Part shown: positions 36,799 to 48,638 of the stretch, piece by piece
How positions within the stretch are numbered: the stretch's first letter is position 1
Layout of the letters: every line of letters begins with the position of its first letter
Source of the DNA: Variovorax ginsengisoli
GTDB lineage: Bacteria; Pseudomonadota; Gammaproteobacteria; Burkholderiales; Burkholderiaceae_C
Length of the DNA stretch: 64,000 nucleotides
Reading direction: 5' to 3'
Assembly (NCBI RefSeq): GCF_030486595.1
Contig: NZ_JAUJZH010000004.1
Span: 124,001-188,000 of the forward strand
Notes under the pieces: model-generated
What the model saw: the letters and a program-made list of their open reading frames with translations, nothing else
What the model was told of the DNA's origin: nothing
Databases searched by the model: none
Made by a program: the position numbers and the translations under genes

Positions 36799-37652
36799 AC
36801 ATCGCAGTCACCTTCCTGCCCCGCCAGGAGCCGACCCCCCTGCCCCCGATCGCCTTCATCGGCGGCGGCAACATGGCCAGCGCGATCATCGCCGGGCTGA
36901 TCCGGCAGGACACGCCGGCCAGTACTTTCGAGGTGGTCGAACCCTTCGCCGAGGCCCGCGAGCGACTGGCGCGCGACTTCGGCATCGTCGCCCAGGCCGA
37001 GGCCGGCGCGGCCCTGGCGCGCTGCGAGCTCGTGGTCTGGGCGGTCAAGCCGCAGAGCTTCGCCGAGGCCGCCAAGCCGGTCCGCGGCCTGGCACCCGAC
37101 GCCGTGCACCTGAGCGTCGCCGCCGGCATCCCCTCCGACAGCATCGCGCGCTGGCTCGGCACCGAGCGCGTGGTGCGCGCCATGCCCAACACGCCGGCCC
37201 TGGTGGGCCAGGGCATGACCGGGCTGTTCGCTCGCGAAGCCGTCGACGCGGCGGGCCGAAAGCGGGTCGAGCAGGTGCTGGGCGCCACCGGCGAACTGCT
37301 CTGGGTCGCCGCCGAGGAGGCGCTCGACGCGGTCACCGCGATCTCCGGCTCCGGGCCGGCCTACGTGTTCTATTTCATCGAGGCCCTGACCGAGGTCGGC
37401 ATCGAGCTGGGCCTGACACCGGAGCAGGCCCACCAGCTCGCGGTCGGCACCTTCTCGGGCGCCACGGCGCTGGCCGCCAGCGCCAGCGAACCGCCCGCGG
37501 TGCTGCGCGAGCGCGTGACCTCCAAGGGCGGCACCACCTACGCGGCGATCACATCGATGGAAAACGCCGACGTGGCCGGCAAGATCAAGGCCGCCGCCCG
37601 TGCCGCGCACCAGCGCGCCCAAGAGCTGGGCGCGGAGTTCGGCAAGGGCTGA
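36795..37652 (+). CDS. proC: Pyrroline-5-carboxylate reductase
   Basis: Last enzyme of proline synthesis, reducing pyrroline-5-carboxylate with NAD(P)H. It has 285 residues with an extra N-terminal stretch of about 17 residues before the Rossmann motif IAFIGGGNMASAI. The family signature SGSGPAYVFYFIEAL and the C-terminal VTSKGGTTYAAI are intact. It overlaps the previous stop by 4 bases and converges with ubiA; 7 bases separate them. Confidence 0.95.
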   Translation: MNIAVTFLPRQEPTPLPPIAFIGGGNMASAIIAGLIRQDTPASTFEVVEPFAEARERLARDFGIVAQAEAGAALARCELVVWAVKPQSFAEAAKPVRGLAPDAVHLSVAAGIPSDSIARWLGTERVVRAMPNTPALVGQGMTGLFAREAVDAAGRKRVEQVLGATGELLWVAAEEALDAVTAISGSGPAYVFYFIEALTEVGIELGLTPEQAHQLAVGTFSGATALAASASEPPAVLRERVTSKGGTTYAAITSMENADVAGKIKAAARAAHQRAQELGAEFGKG

Positions 37653-37659
37653 GCCCGAT

Positions 37660-38529
37660 TCAAGGCAGGGCGTAGCCCGCCACCACGCCGACGAACACGG
37701 TGAAGCCCAGCCAGTGGTTGAGGCGGAAGGCCTTGAAGCAGCCTTCGCGCGTCCGGTCGCGGATCAGGCGCCAGTGCCAGAGCGCCTGCGCCGCCGCCGC
37801 GGCGATCGCCAGGTAGAACACCGGGCCCAGTCCCATGCCGGCGCCGATCGCGGTCCAGACCACCAGGAACGTGAGGTAGCAGGCCATCACGATCGGGACG
37901 TCGAAGCGCCCGAAAGTGATCGCCGAGGTCTTCATGCCGATCAGCAGGTCGTCGTCGCGGTCGACCATCGCGTACTCGGTGTCGTAGGCCAGCACCCAGA
38001 ACAGGTTGCCCGCAAGCAGCCACCAGGCCAGCGCCGGCACCTCGCCCCGGACCGCGGAGAAGGCCATCGGGATGCCGAAACTGAAGGCGATGCCCAGCAC
38101 CGCCTGCGGAATCGAGACGAAGCGCTTGGCGTAGGGATAGGCCAGCGTCACGGCCAGCGCCACGAAGGACCACAGCACCGTCGGCTGGTTGGTGGTGAGC
38201 ACCAGCGCGAAGGCACACAGCGCCAACGCCGCGCCCAGCGCCAGCGCCTCCTTGACCGAGATCGCGCCGCTCGTGACCGGCCGCTGCGCGGTGCGCTTGA
38301 CGTGGCGGTCGAAGTCGCGGTCGGCGACGTCGTTGATGCAGCAGCCCGCGCTGCGCATCAGGAAGGTGCCGAGGACGAAGACCACCAGCAGGTGCCATCC
38401 GGGCCAGCCGCCACCGGCGAACCACAGCGCGCCGAGGGTGGGCCAGAGCAGCAGCAGCCAGCCGGCCGGGCGGTTCCAGCGGATCAGGTCCAGGTAGAGC
38501 GCGAGGCGTGTGCGGCGGGGCTCGGGCAT
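37660..38529 (-). CDS. ubiA: 4-hydroxybenzoate polyprenyltransferase
   Basis: Membrane prenyltransferase of ubiquinone synthesis that joins a polyprenyl chain to 4-hydroxybenzoate. From the ATG at 38529 it has 289 residues, equal to E. coli UbiA (290). A TTG at 38589 would extend it by 20 residues into dps. The first Asp-rich motif is [15 protein letters not shown] and the second [12 protein letters not shown]. Multiple hydrophobic helices are visible. It follows dps and oxyR on the same strand. Confidence 0.93.
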   Translation of the reverse strand: MPEPRRTRLALYLDLIRWNRPAGWLLLLWPTLGALWFAGGGWPGWHLLVVFVLGTFLMRSAGCCINDVADRDFDRHVKRTAQRPVTSGAISVKEALALGAALALCAFALVLTTNQPTVLWSFVALAVTLAYPYAKRFVSIPQAVLGIAFSFGIPMAFSAVRGEVPALAWWLLAGNLFWVLAYDTEYAMVDRDDDLLIGMKTSAITFGRFDVPIVMACYLTFLVVWTAIGAGMGLGPVFYLAIAAAAAQALWHWRLIRDRTREGCFKAFRLNHWLGFTVFVGVVAGYALP

Positions 38530-38578
38530 GGGCGTCGAGACGGCCGGCCCGGCGTCCTGCCCGGGCCCGGCCAAGGCA

Positions 38579-39172
38579 TCATTCTTCAAGGAGCGAACGC
38601 AGCATCCAGGCTGTCTGGTCGTGCACGGTGCAGCGGGCGGTCAGCATGTCGGCGGTCGGATCGTCGCCCGCTTCCTCGGCCACGGGAATGAACTCGCGCG
38701 CGATCCGCGACACGGTCTCGTGGCCCTTGACCAGGATCCGCACCATCTCCATGGCCTTGGGCGGCGTCTGCGGCACGTCGGGCACGGTGGCGATCTTGCT
38801 GAACTCCGCATAGGAGCCCGGCGCGTAGTGGCCCAGCGCGCGGATGCGCTCGGCGATCACGTCGGTCGAGCCCCACAGCTCGGTGTACTGGGTCATGAAC
38901 ATCGCGTGCAGCGAGTTGAAATGCGGACCGGTCACGTTCCAGTGGAAGTTGTGGGTCGTCAGGTACAGCGTGTAGGTGTCGGCCAGCACGCGGCTCAGGC
39001 CCTCGGCGATGGCTGCGCGGTCCTGGCGGTCGATGCCGATGTTGATGATCGGCGCATTGCGGCTGCCCGATTCCTCGGCGACCTTGACGCCGCCTTTCTT
39101 CGGCACCTTGCCGGCGGAGGATGCCGGTGCAGGGGTGGCGGGCGACTTCGGCTTCTTGACGACTTTGGCCAT
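38579..39172 (-). CDS. dps: Dps-family DNA-binding ferritin-like protein
   Basis: A mini-ferritin that oxidises and stores iron and shields DNA during starvation or peroxide stress. It has 197 residues, longer than usual (about 165), because of a 40-residue Lys/Pro/Ala-rich N-terminal tail ([18 protein letters not shown]) likely to bind DNA. The ferroxidase region has [18 protein letters not shown] and the following D/E residues. It lies 83 bases downstream of oxyR, a known peroxide-stress pairing; I saw no clear OxyR box in the gap. Confidence 0.93.
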   Translation of the reverse strand: MAKVVKKPKSPATPAPASSAGKVPKKGGVKVAEESGSRNAPIINIGIDRQDRAAIAEGLSRVLADTYTLYLTTHNFHWNVTGPHFNSLHAMFMTQYTELWGSTDVIAERIRALGHYAPGSYAEFSKIATVPDVPQTPPKAMEMVRILVKGHETVSRIAREFIPVAEEAGDDPTADMLTARCTVHDQTAWMLRSLLEE

Positions 39173-39255
39173 GGCGACGGGTCTTTCTAGAGGAAGGTTG
39201 ACGGCAGGAGGAACGGAGCCAAGCGGGGGCCGCTTCGCAACAGCCGCACTCTATC

Positions 39256-40221
39256 TCAGGACAAGCGCTTGACGCCCGGCAACTCGCAGGCATAGATCGC
39301 GTTGCGCAGCGCCGCGATCGCCTCGTAGCGGGTGAAGCTGCGCCGCCAGGCCAGCACCACGCGGCGCGTCGGCGGCTCGCCGCCGTGGGTGTCGCGCACC
39401 GGCAGGTAGCGCACGATCTGCTCGGGCTCCTTGCGGCCCTTGCCGCGCGGCTTGAGCGCCTCGGCCGGCACCGACAGCCGCGGCACCAGCGTCACGCCCA
39501 TGCCCGAGGCCACCATGTGCTTGATGGTCTCGAGCGAGGAACCCTCGAAGCTCTTGCGGATGCCCTCGGCATTGCTCGAGAAGCGCGCGAACTCGGGGCA
39601 GACCTCGAGCACATGGTCGCGGAAGCAATGGCCGGTGCCGAGCAGCAGCATGGTTTCCTTCTTGAGCTCGTCGGAGCTCACCGACTCGCGCTCGGCCAAC
39701 GGATGGTGCGCCGGCAGGGCAGCCATGAAGGGCTCGTCGTAGAGCGCGGCCATCGCGAGACCGGTGTCGGGAAAGGGCTCGGCCATGATCGCGCAGTCGA
39801 TCTCGCCGGCGCGCAGCATCTCGAGCAGCTTGGCCGTGAAGTTCTCCTGCAGCACCAGCGGCATCTGCGGCGTGCGAGCGATGTTCTGGCGCACCAGGTC
39901 GGGCAGCAGGTAGGGGCCGATGGTGTAGATCACGCCGAGGTTCAGCGGACCGGACAGCGGGTCCTTGCCGCGCTTGGCGATCTCCTTGATGCTCGCCGCC
40001 TGGTCGAGCACGCTCTGCGCCTGCTGCACGATCTGCTCGCCCAGCGGCGTGACCGTGACTTCGCCGGCGCTGCGCTCGAACAGCTTGAGCTCGAGCTCGT
40101 CCTCGAGCTTCTTGATGGCGACCGACAGCGTGGGCTGCGAGACGTAGCAGGCCTCGGCCGCCTTGCCGAAATGCCGCTCGCGGGCGACCGCAACGATGTA
40201 TTTGAGTTCGGTGAGGGTCAT
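39256..40221 (-). CDS. oxyR: Hydrogen-peroxide sensor regulator OxyR (LysR family)
   Basis: LysR-type activator of peroxide defence, 321 residues. From the ATG at 40221 the redox cysteines fall at C199 and C208 in GHCFRDHVLEVC, the same numbers as in E. coli, which supports this start over a TTG 12 bases upstream. The N-terminal helix-turn-helix includes AAEACYVSQPTLSVAIKKLE. It lies 59 bases after recG and upstream of dps, so it probably controls dps directly. Confidence 0.96.
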   Translation of the reverse strand: MTLTELKYIVAVARERHFGKAAEACYVSQPTLSVAIKKLEDELELKLFERSAGEVTVTPLGEQIVQQAQSVLDQAASIKEIAKRGKDPLSGPLNLGVIYTIGPYLLPDLVRQNIARTPQMPLVLQENFTAKLLEMLRAGEIDCAIMAEPFPDTGLAMAALYDEPFMAALPAHHPLAERESVSSDELKKETMLLLGTGHCFRDHVLEVCPEFARFSSNAEGIRKSFEGSSLETIKHMVASGMGVTLVPRLSVPAEALKPRGKGRKEPEQIVRYLPVRDTHGGEPPTRRVVLAWRRSFTRYEAIAALRNAIYACELPGVKRLS

Positions 40222-40280
40222 AGTCTGCGTCAATTATGCGCAAGGGGCGCATCGCCTGCGCCATCGGCCGGCGCAGGCCG

Positions 40281-44688
<4,408 letters not shown>

Positions 44689-44699
44689 GCCCGCCGGAT

Positions 44700-45635
44700 T
44701 TACGCGCGGCGCAGGGTCCACGACCCCGACAAGGTCTGGCCCGGCGCCAGCACCGCGCCGCCGATCTCCCGCGGCCCATGCCGCCCCGCCAGGTTGATCG
44801 CGTCGGTGCACTGGCTCACAGGCTCGGCGCAGAAGTGGTCGCCGCCGCGCGGGCAATAGAGAACGAAGAAGTCCAGCGGCGCATCGGCCGCCAGCTCCAG
44901 CACGCGCCCGGCATCGGGCCACTCGATGCGGGTCTCGCGCTGCCAGCCCGTGAAGTTGTTGTCGAGATCCAGTTCCGACAGCAGCACGCCCTCGCGCAGC
45001 CGCGCGACCTCGGCGCCGGCTTCGAGCGACACCGGCATGACCTCGGCGTCGGCCCGCCACATGGCCGCGGTATCGGCCCGCAGCCGCGTGCCGCGACGGT
45101 GCGGGAAGTACGGGTGGTGGCCGATGCCGGCGGGCATCGGCGCCGAATCCCGGTTGGTCAAGGCCACCGTGCAGCGCAGCCCCGTGGAATCGAGCTCGAA
45201 CAGCTGCGAGGCCTCGAAGTCCCAGGGCCATTGCCCGTCGGCCTCGCGGGCCAGCCCGAGGCGTGCCCGCGCCGGACCCGCCTCGGCCACCTGCCAGGGC
45301 CGCAGCCAGCCCAATCCGTGCAGCGCATGCTTGCCCGACGGCCGCGCCGGGTGGCCGGCGGCCAGGGCGATCTCGCGGCCGCCGAAATGCGCCCGGCTGT
45401 CGCGGATCCGGTTGCACCACGGCAGCAACGGGAAGCTGCCCATCGCGAAGGGATCGCCGCGCGCCAGGTCTTCGGGCGTGGCCGGCCGCAGCCAGTCGAG
45501 CCGCTCGTCGCCGTGCTGCTCGTGCAGCGCCGCGATGGCACCGCCGACGCGCGGCGCCAGCCGCAGCCGCATCGCGCCGGCGGCCAGTTCGACCAGGCCC
45601 GCGGGGCTGGCTGCGCCTGTCTGCTCGTCACTCAT
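44700..45635 (-). CDS. Aldose 1-epimerase family protein
   Basis: A 311-residue mutarotase-fold protein. The N-glycan-like blocks GSFPLLPWCNRIRDSR, KHALHGLGW and GHHPYF carry the two histidines expected near the anomeric centre, and LDFFVLYCPRGGDHFCAEP contains the catalytic glutamate. It would speed alpha/beta conversion of a free sugar. The start at 45635 has no strong ribosome-binding site. It is divergent from an SDR gene, a pairing that suggests a sugar dehydrogenase pathway. Confidence 0.85.
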   Translation of the reverse strand: MSDEQTGAASPAGLVELAAGAMRLRLAPRVGGAIAALHEQHGDERLDWLRPATPEDLARGDPFAMGSFPLLPWCNRIRDSRAHFGGREIALAAGHPARPSGKHALHGLGWLRPWQVAEAGPARARLGLAREADGQWPWDFEASQLFELDSTGLRCTVALTNRDSAPMPAGIGHHPYFPHRRGTRLRADTAAMWRADAEVMPVSLEAGAEVARLREGVLLSELDLDNNFTGWQRETRIEWPDAGRVLELAADAPLDFFVLYCPRGGDHFCAEPVSQCTDAINLAGRHGPREIGGAVLAPGQTLSGSWTLRRA

Positions 45636-45723
45636 TCGAAGGCACCTCGTCAAGCGTTGCGGACGCCGGCTATTTTCGGCCACGCGGGTGGCGGGCGACA
45701 CGCGAGGAGGTCAGAATTTGCCC

Positions 45724-46503
45724 ATGACCACATCGACTTCCCCGGCCCCATCGGCCATCTACCCTTCGCTGGCCGGACGCACCGTCTTCATTTCCGGCGG
45801 TGCCTCCGGCATCGGCGAGGGCCTGGTGCGCGCCTTCCATGCGCAGGGCGCCCGGGTCGGCTTCTGCGACCTCGACGTCGCGGCCGGCACGGCGCTGGCG
45901 CAGCAGCTCGGCGGCGGCAACGCGCCGCTGTTCCTCGAATGCGACGTCACCGACGTGGCCGCGCTCGCGGCCGCCATCGGGGCGGTGCGCGCGCGCTTCG
46001 GCCCGATCCGGGTGCTGCTGAACAACGCCGCCAACGACCGCCGGCACCAGATGGCCGACGTCACGAGCGAGGATTTCGACCGCCTGGTGGCGGTCAACTT
46101 CAAGCACCAGTTCTTCGCCGCCCAGGCGGTGGCCGACGACATGCGCGCGCTCGGCGGCGGCTCGATCATCAACTTCGGCTCGATCAGCTGGATGATCAAG
46201 GGCGCCGGCTATCCGGTCTACCAGGCCTGCAAGTCGGCCGCCCGCGGACTCACGCGCTCGCTGGCGCGCGACCTGGGCAAGGCCAATATCCGCGTCAACA
46301 CGATCGTGCCGGGCTGGGTCATGACCGAGCGCCAGCTGCGGCTGTGGGTCAAGCCCGAGTCGCACGCCGAGATCGACGCCGCCCAATGCCTGCCCGGCCG
46401 CGTGATGGCCGAGGACATCGCCGCCATGGCGCTGTTCCTGGCCGCCGACGATTCGAAGATGTGCAGCGCCCAGGACTACGTGGTGGACGCCGGCTGGACC
46501 TGA
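45724..46503 (+). CDS. SDR-family oxidoreductase (possible sugar dehydrogenase)
   Basis: A 259-residue classical SDR. SGGASGIG is the cofactor motif near residue 25, LLNNAAND replaces NNAG, and the catalytic residues are in SISWMIKGAGYPVYQACK (Ser, Tyr and Lys). Divergence from an aldose epimerase favours a sugar or sugar-acid substrate, but this is an inference. AGGAGG lies about 14 nt before the ATG. Its 3' end overlaps the convergent zinc-ribbon gene by 28 bases. Confidence 0.83.
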   Translation: MTTSTSPAPSAIYPSLAGRTVFISGGASGIGEGLVRAFHAQGARVGFCDLDVAAGTALAQQLGGGNAPLFLECDVTDVAALAAAIGAVRARFGPIRVLLNNAANDRRHQMADVTSEDFDRLVAVNFKHQFFAAQAVADDMRALGGGSIINFGSISWMIKGAGYPVYQACKSAARGLTRSLARDLGKANIRVNTIVPGWVMTERQLRLWVKPESHAEIDAAQCLPGRVMAEDIAAMALFLAADDSKMCSAQDYVVDAGWT

Positions 46504-47564
46504 AGCGGCCCCGGCAGCGCCGTGGCGTCCGGCGCGGCAGAGGTCCCGCAGGCATGGCAGAACTTGGCGAAGGCGCTCTTGCGCGCGTCGCAGGCCCGGC
46601 AGTGGTCGAACAGGCCGATGCCGCAGTGCGGGCAGAAATCGATCTCGGTGTTCTTGAGGTCGACCGGACGCTCGCAGCCCGGGCACACGCTCTTGGCCAG
46701 CCGAGCCAGCGCGGTGTCGTAGCTCAGCTCGTTGCGGCGCACGGTCTCCGGCTGGGCCTCGGCCAGCTTCTGCCGTGCCAGGTAGCGGTTGAGTGCCAGG
46801 ATGGCGTAGCGCCCGACCAGCACCGTCACCACGATCCCCACCACATAGCGCACGTAGCCGCCATAGCTTGGCAGGTAAGGCACGAGTTCGACGAAGAAGG
46901 CGAACAGCGCGAAGTAGATGAAGCCCCAGACGAAGGGCCACCAGGTGCTCTTGCGCTTCTTCGCGAACAGCCAGCCGGCGACCACCAGCAACGGCAGCGT
47001 GAGCGCCAGCCGGTAAAGGAACACCCGCAATTCGACCTTGCGGTTCTCGGCCTCGAGCCGTTTGCGTGCTTCTTCCTCGAGCAGCGCCAGCTGCTGCTGG
47101 GCCCGCTGCCGCGACTGCCGGGCGTCGAGCGCGATCTGGCGCTGCGCCACCACGCCGCGCTCTGCCTCGTCCTCCTTCGCCTTCAAGGCGTCGAGCGCCC
47201 TGGTGCGGGCGATCAGCTCGGTGTCCTGGTCGGGCTGGGCGGTGGCGCGGCGGGTGGCGAGCCAGTTGCCGAAGGTCTCGCGCGCCGCCCGGCTGGCCTG
47301 CTGGGCCGTGACCAGCTTGAGCTCGGCCTGCTCGCGCTCGCGCCCGGCCTGCTGCTCGCTGCGCTCGGCATCGCGCACCGTGGTGCGCAGCGGGTCGGCC
47401 GCCGCGCGGTCGATGAAATCATCGAGCTCGATCCGGTGCTCGACCCGGGGCAGGTCGCCGACGATCGTGCTACCGAGCCCGACCAGGAAGCTGGCGAACA
47501 CAATCGCCACCACCCACAGGCCGCGGCGAAACCACTTTTCGGACAGGCGCAGTGCCTTGCTCAT
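46476..47564 (-). CDS. Membrane protein with coiled coil and C-terminal double zinc ribbon
   Basis: A 362-residue protein of unknown function. One membrane helix lies near residues 16-34, followed by a charged coiled coil at about 60-190 rich in Gln, Arg and Ala. Three or four helices follow at about 190-270. Two zinc-ribbon modules end the protein: CPGC...CPHC and CRAC...CHAC. The coiled coil would be periplasmic if the first helix is an ordinary signal anchor. It overlaps the small upstream gene by 4 bases. It overlaps the convergent SDR gene by 28 bases. Confidence 0.7.
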   Translation of the reverse strand: MSKALRLSEKWFRRGLWVVAIVFASFLVGLGSTIVGDLPRVEHRIELDDFIDRAAADPLRTTVRDAERSEQQAGREREQAELKLVTAQQASRAARETFGNWLATRRATAQPDQDTELIARTRALDALKAKEDEAERGVVAQRQIALDARQSRQRAQQQLALLEEEARKRLEAENRKVELRVFLYRLALTLPLLVVAGWLFAKKRKSTWWPFVWGFIYFALFAFFVELVPYLPSYGGYVRYVVGIVVTVLVGRYAILALNRYLARQKLAEAQPETVRRNELSYDTALARLAKSVCPGCERPVDLKNTEIDFCPHCGIGLFDHCRACDARKSAFAKFCHACGTSAAPDATALPGPLQVQPASTT

Positions 47565-47788
47565 TGCAATCTTCCTCTGTTGACGGGGGGGGTGAAACGG
47601 GCCGGCTGATTCTGGACGACGGCCGCCTCCGGCTTGCGCTCCATCGGGAACACGAAGACGCCGGCCGCGATCACGGCGGTGGCCGTCAGCCCTGCCTGCA
47701 GCGCCAGCCGCAGCAGGTGCTGCGAGCGCGGCACCCGCTCCCGGTACTCCCGCTCGTAAGGACCGAAATTGGTGCTCTGGCGGCTCAC
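47561..47788 (-). CDS. Small single-helix membrane protein
   Basis: A 75-residue protein starting with GTG at 47788 (GTGA overlap with the upstream stop); a second GTG at 47791 is possible. The N-terminal half is charged (YEREYRERVPRSQH), followed by one hydrophobic helix with ALQAGLTATAVIAAGVFVF and a short basic/proline tail. It is not recognised. Its stop overlaps the zinc-ribbon gene start by 4 bases, so both are likely made together. Confidence 0.55.
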   Translation of the reverse strand: MSRQSTNFGPYEREYRERVPRSQHLLRLALQAGLTATAVIAAGVFVFPMERKPEAAVVQNQPARFTPPVNRGRLQ

Positions 47789-47868
47789 CACGGGCTCCCG
47801 CCCGGCGTGATGAGGTGGGTGCAGGCGGCGCAGGCGGCCACCAGGAATGTCAGCAGATACAGCTTCAT
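47785..47868 (-). CDS. Tiny putative lipoprotein (27 residues)
   Basis: MKLYLLTFLVAACAAC followed by about ten residues and a stop. The peptide looks like a signal sequence with lipobox VAAC or CAAC. It is similar in layout to small entericidin-like lipoproteins but not assigned. A GAGAAG stretch precedes the ATG, and its stop overlaps the next small gene. It would be the first gene of a three-gene operon below the 17-bp repeat at 47969. Confidence 0.45.
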   Translation of the reverse strand: MKLYLLTFLVAACAACTHLITPGGSPW

Positions 47869-47968
47869 GGAATTCTTCTCGTCCGCCGTTGAAAGTGGGC
47901 GGATCATGGTTCGGCCACCGGACGCCCCGGGTCCACTCCTTCGGTGGTGCCGATACCCTGCGCCGCCG

Positions 47969-47985
47969 GTATCGCTATTCGATAC
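47969..47985. promoter_or_regulatory. Perfect 17-bp inverted repeat GTATCG-N5-CGATAC
   Basis: The repeat GTATCG-CTATT-CGATAC (extended to 7-bp arms with G/C) spans the stop codon of the PAP2 gene, about 100 bases before the tiny lipoprotein gene. Two degenerate copies with the same 17-bp geometry lie upstream of the XRE gene (51516-51532 and 51556-51572). It is a likely operator for that XRE regulator. Confidence 0.55.
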
Positions 47986-48628
47986 CAAGCGGCGTCCGGC
48001 GGCCGGCCAGCAGGTCGGCGCGCGTGAAAGGCCGCTCGATCCCTGCCAGCCGCACGGCGATTTTCTCGAGCAGGCTCTGGGTCGGCGCCGGCGTGCCGGG
48101 CTGCAGGAAGAACAGGGGGGTCGCCAGGCTCAGCAGCACCAGCACCCAGCTCACGCGGGGGTGCGGCATGCGATGCTGCCACCAGAGGAAGGTGGCGCTG
48201 ACGCCCACGCCGAGCGCGTAGCCGGCGATGACTTCCGACCACGAATGGGCGTCGAGCGCCAGCCGGGTGGCGCCGATGAAGGCGGCGAACAGCCAGCCGA
48301 AAACGGCCGCCGCGACCCGCGCGCGGTGCCCACAGCGCGAGACCGCCAGCCAGCAGGCCACGGGCCAGACGCTGGCGGCGATCGCCGTGTGGCCGCTGAA
48401 GCCCGTGAAATCGAGCCGGGCGCTGCCGATGCCCCAGCCGAGGAAGGCGATCTTCGACGCGGCGATCAGGCTGCCGCCGAAGCCGAACAGCAGGATCCAC
48501 AGCCACGCCAGCGGCCGGGTGGGGCTGCGAATTCCGAGCCAGACGCCGATCCAGAGCGAGGCCGGCAGCAGGAAGCCGCTGTCACCGAACCAGGTGATCG
48601 CGTGCAGGAGATCGTGCAAATGGGGCAT
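47975..48628 (-). CDS. PAP2-family phosphatase (membrane)
   Basis: A 217-residue membrane phosphatase of the type-2 phosphatidic acid phosphatase superfamily. Motif 2 is FSGHTA, and motif 3 is RLALDAHSWSEVIAGYALG with the catalytic His and Asp; motif 1 is weak in this protein. It would dephosphorylate a lipid phosphate or undecaprenyl diphosphate. It lies 10 bases after the LplT-PlsC gene in what looks like a lipid-handling operon. Confidence 0.85.
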   Translation of the reverse strand: MPHLHDLLHAITWFGDSGFLLPASLWIGVWLGIRSPTRPLAWLWILLFGFGGSLIAASKIAFLGWGIGSARLDFTGFSGHTAIAASVWPVACWLAVSRCGHRARVAAAVFGWLFAAFIGATRLALDAHSWSEVIAGYALGVGVSATFLWWQHRMPHPRVSWVLVLLSLATPLFFLQPGTPAPTQSLLEKIAVRLAGIERPFTRADLLAGRRTPLGIE

Positions 48629-48638
48629 CGGCGGGGCG

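Noticed and set aside
38530..38589. TTG start of ubiA overlapping dps
   Set aside because: The ATG at 38529 gives the usual 289-residue UbiA; the extension is not conserved-looking.
39173..39255. OxyR binding site upstream of dps
   Set aside because: No ATAG-N7-CTAT-N7-ATAG-N7-CTAT pattern is visible beyond an isolated CTAT; not supportable.
40222..40233. TTG start for oxyR four codons upstream
   Set aside because: The ATG at 40221 places the redox cysteines exactly at 199 and 208.
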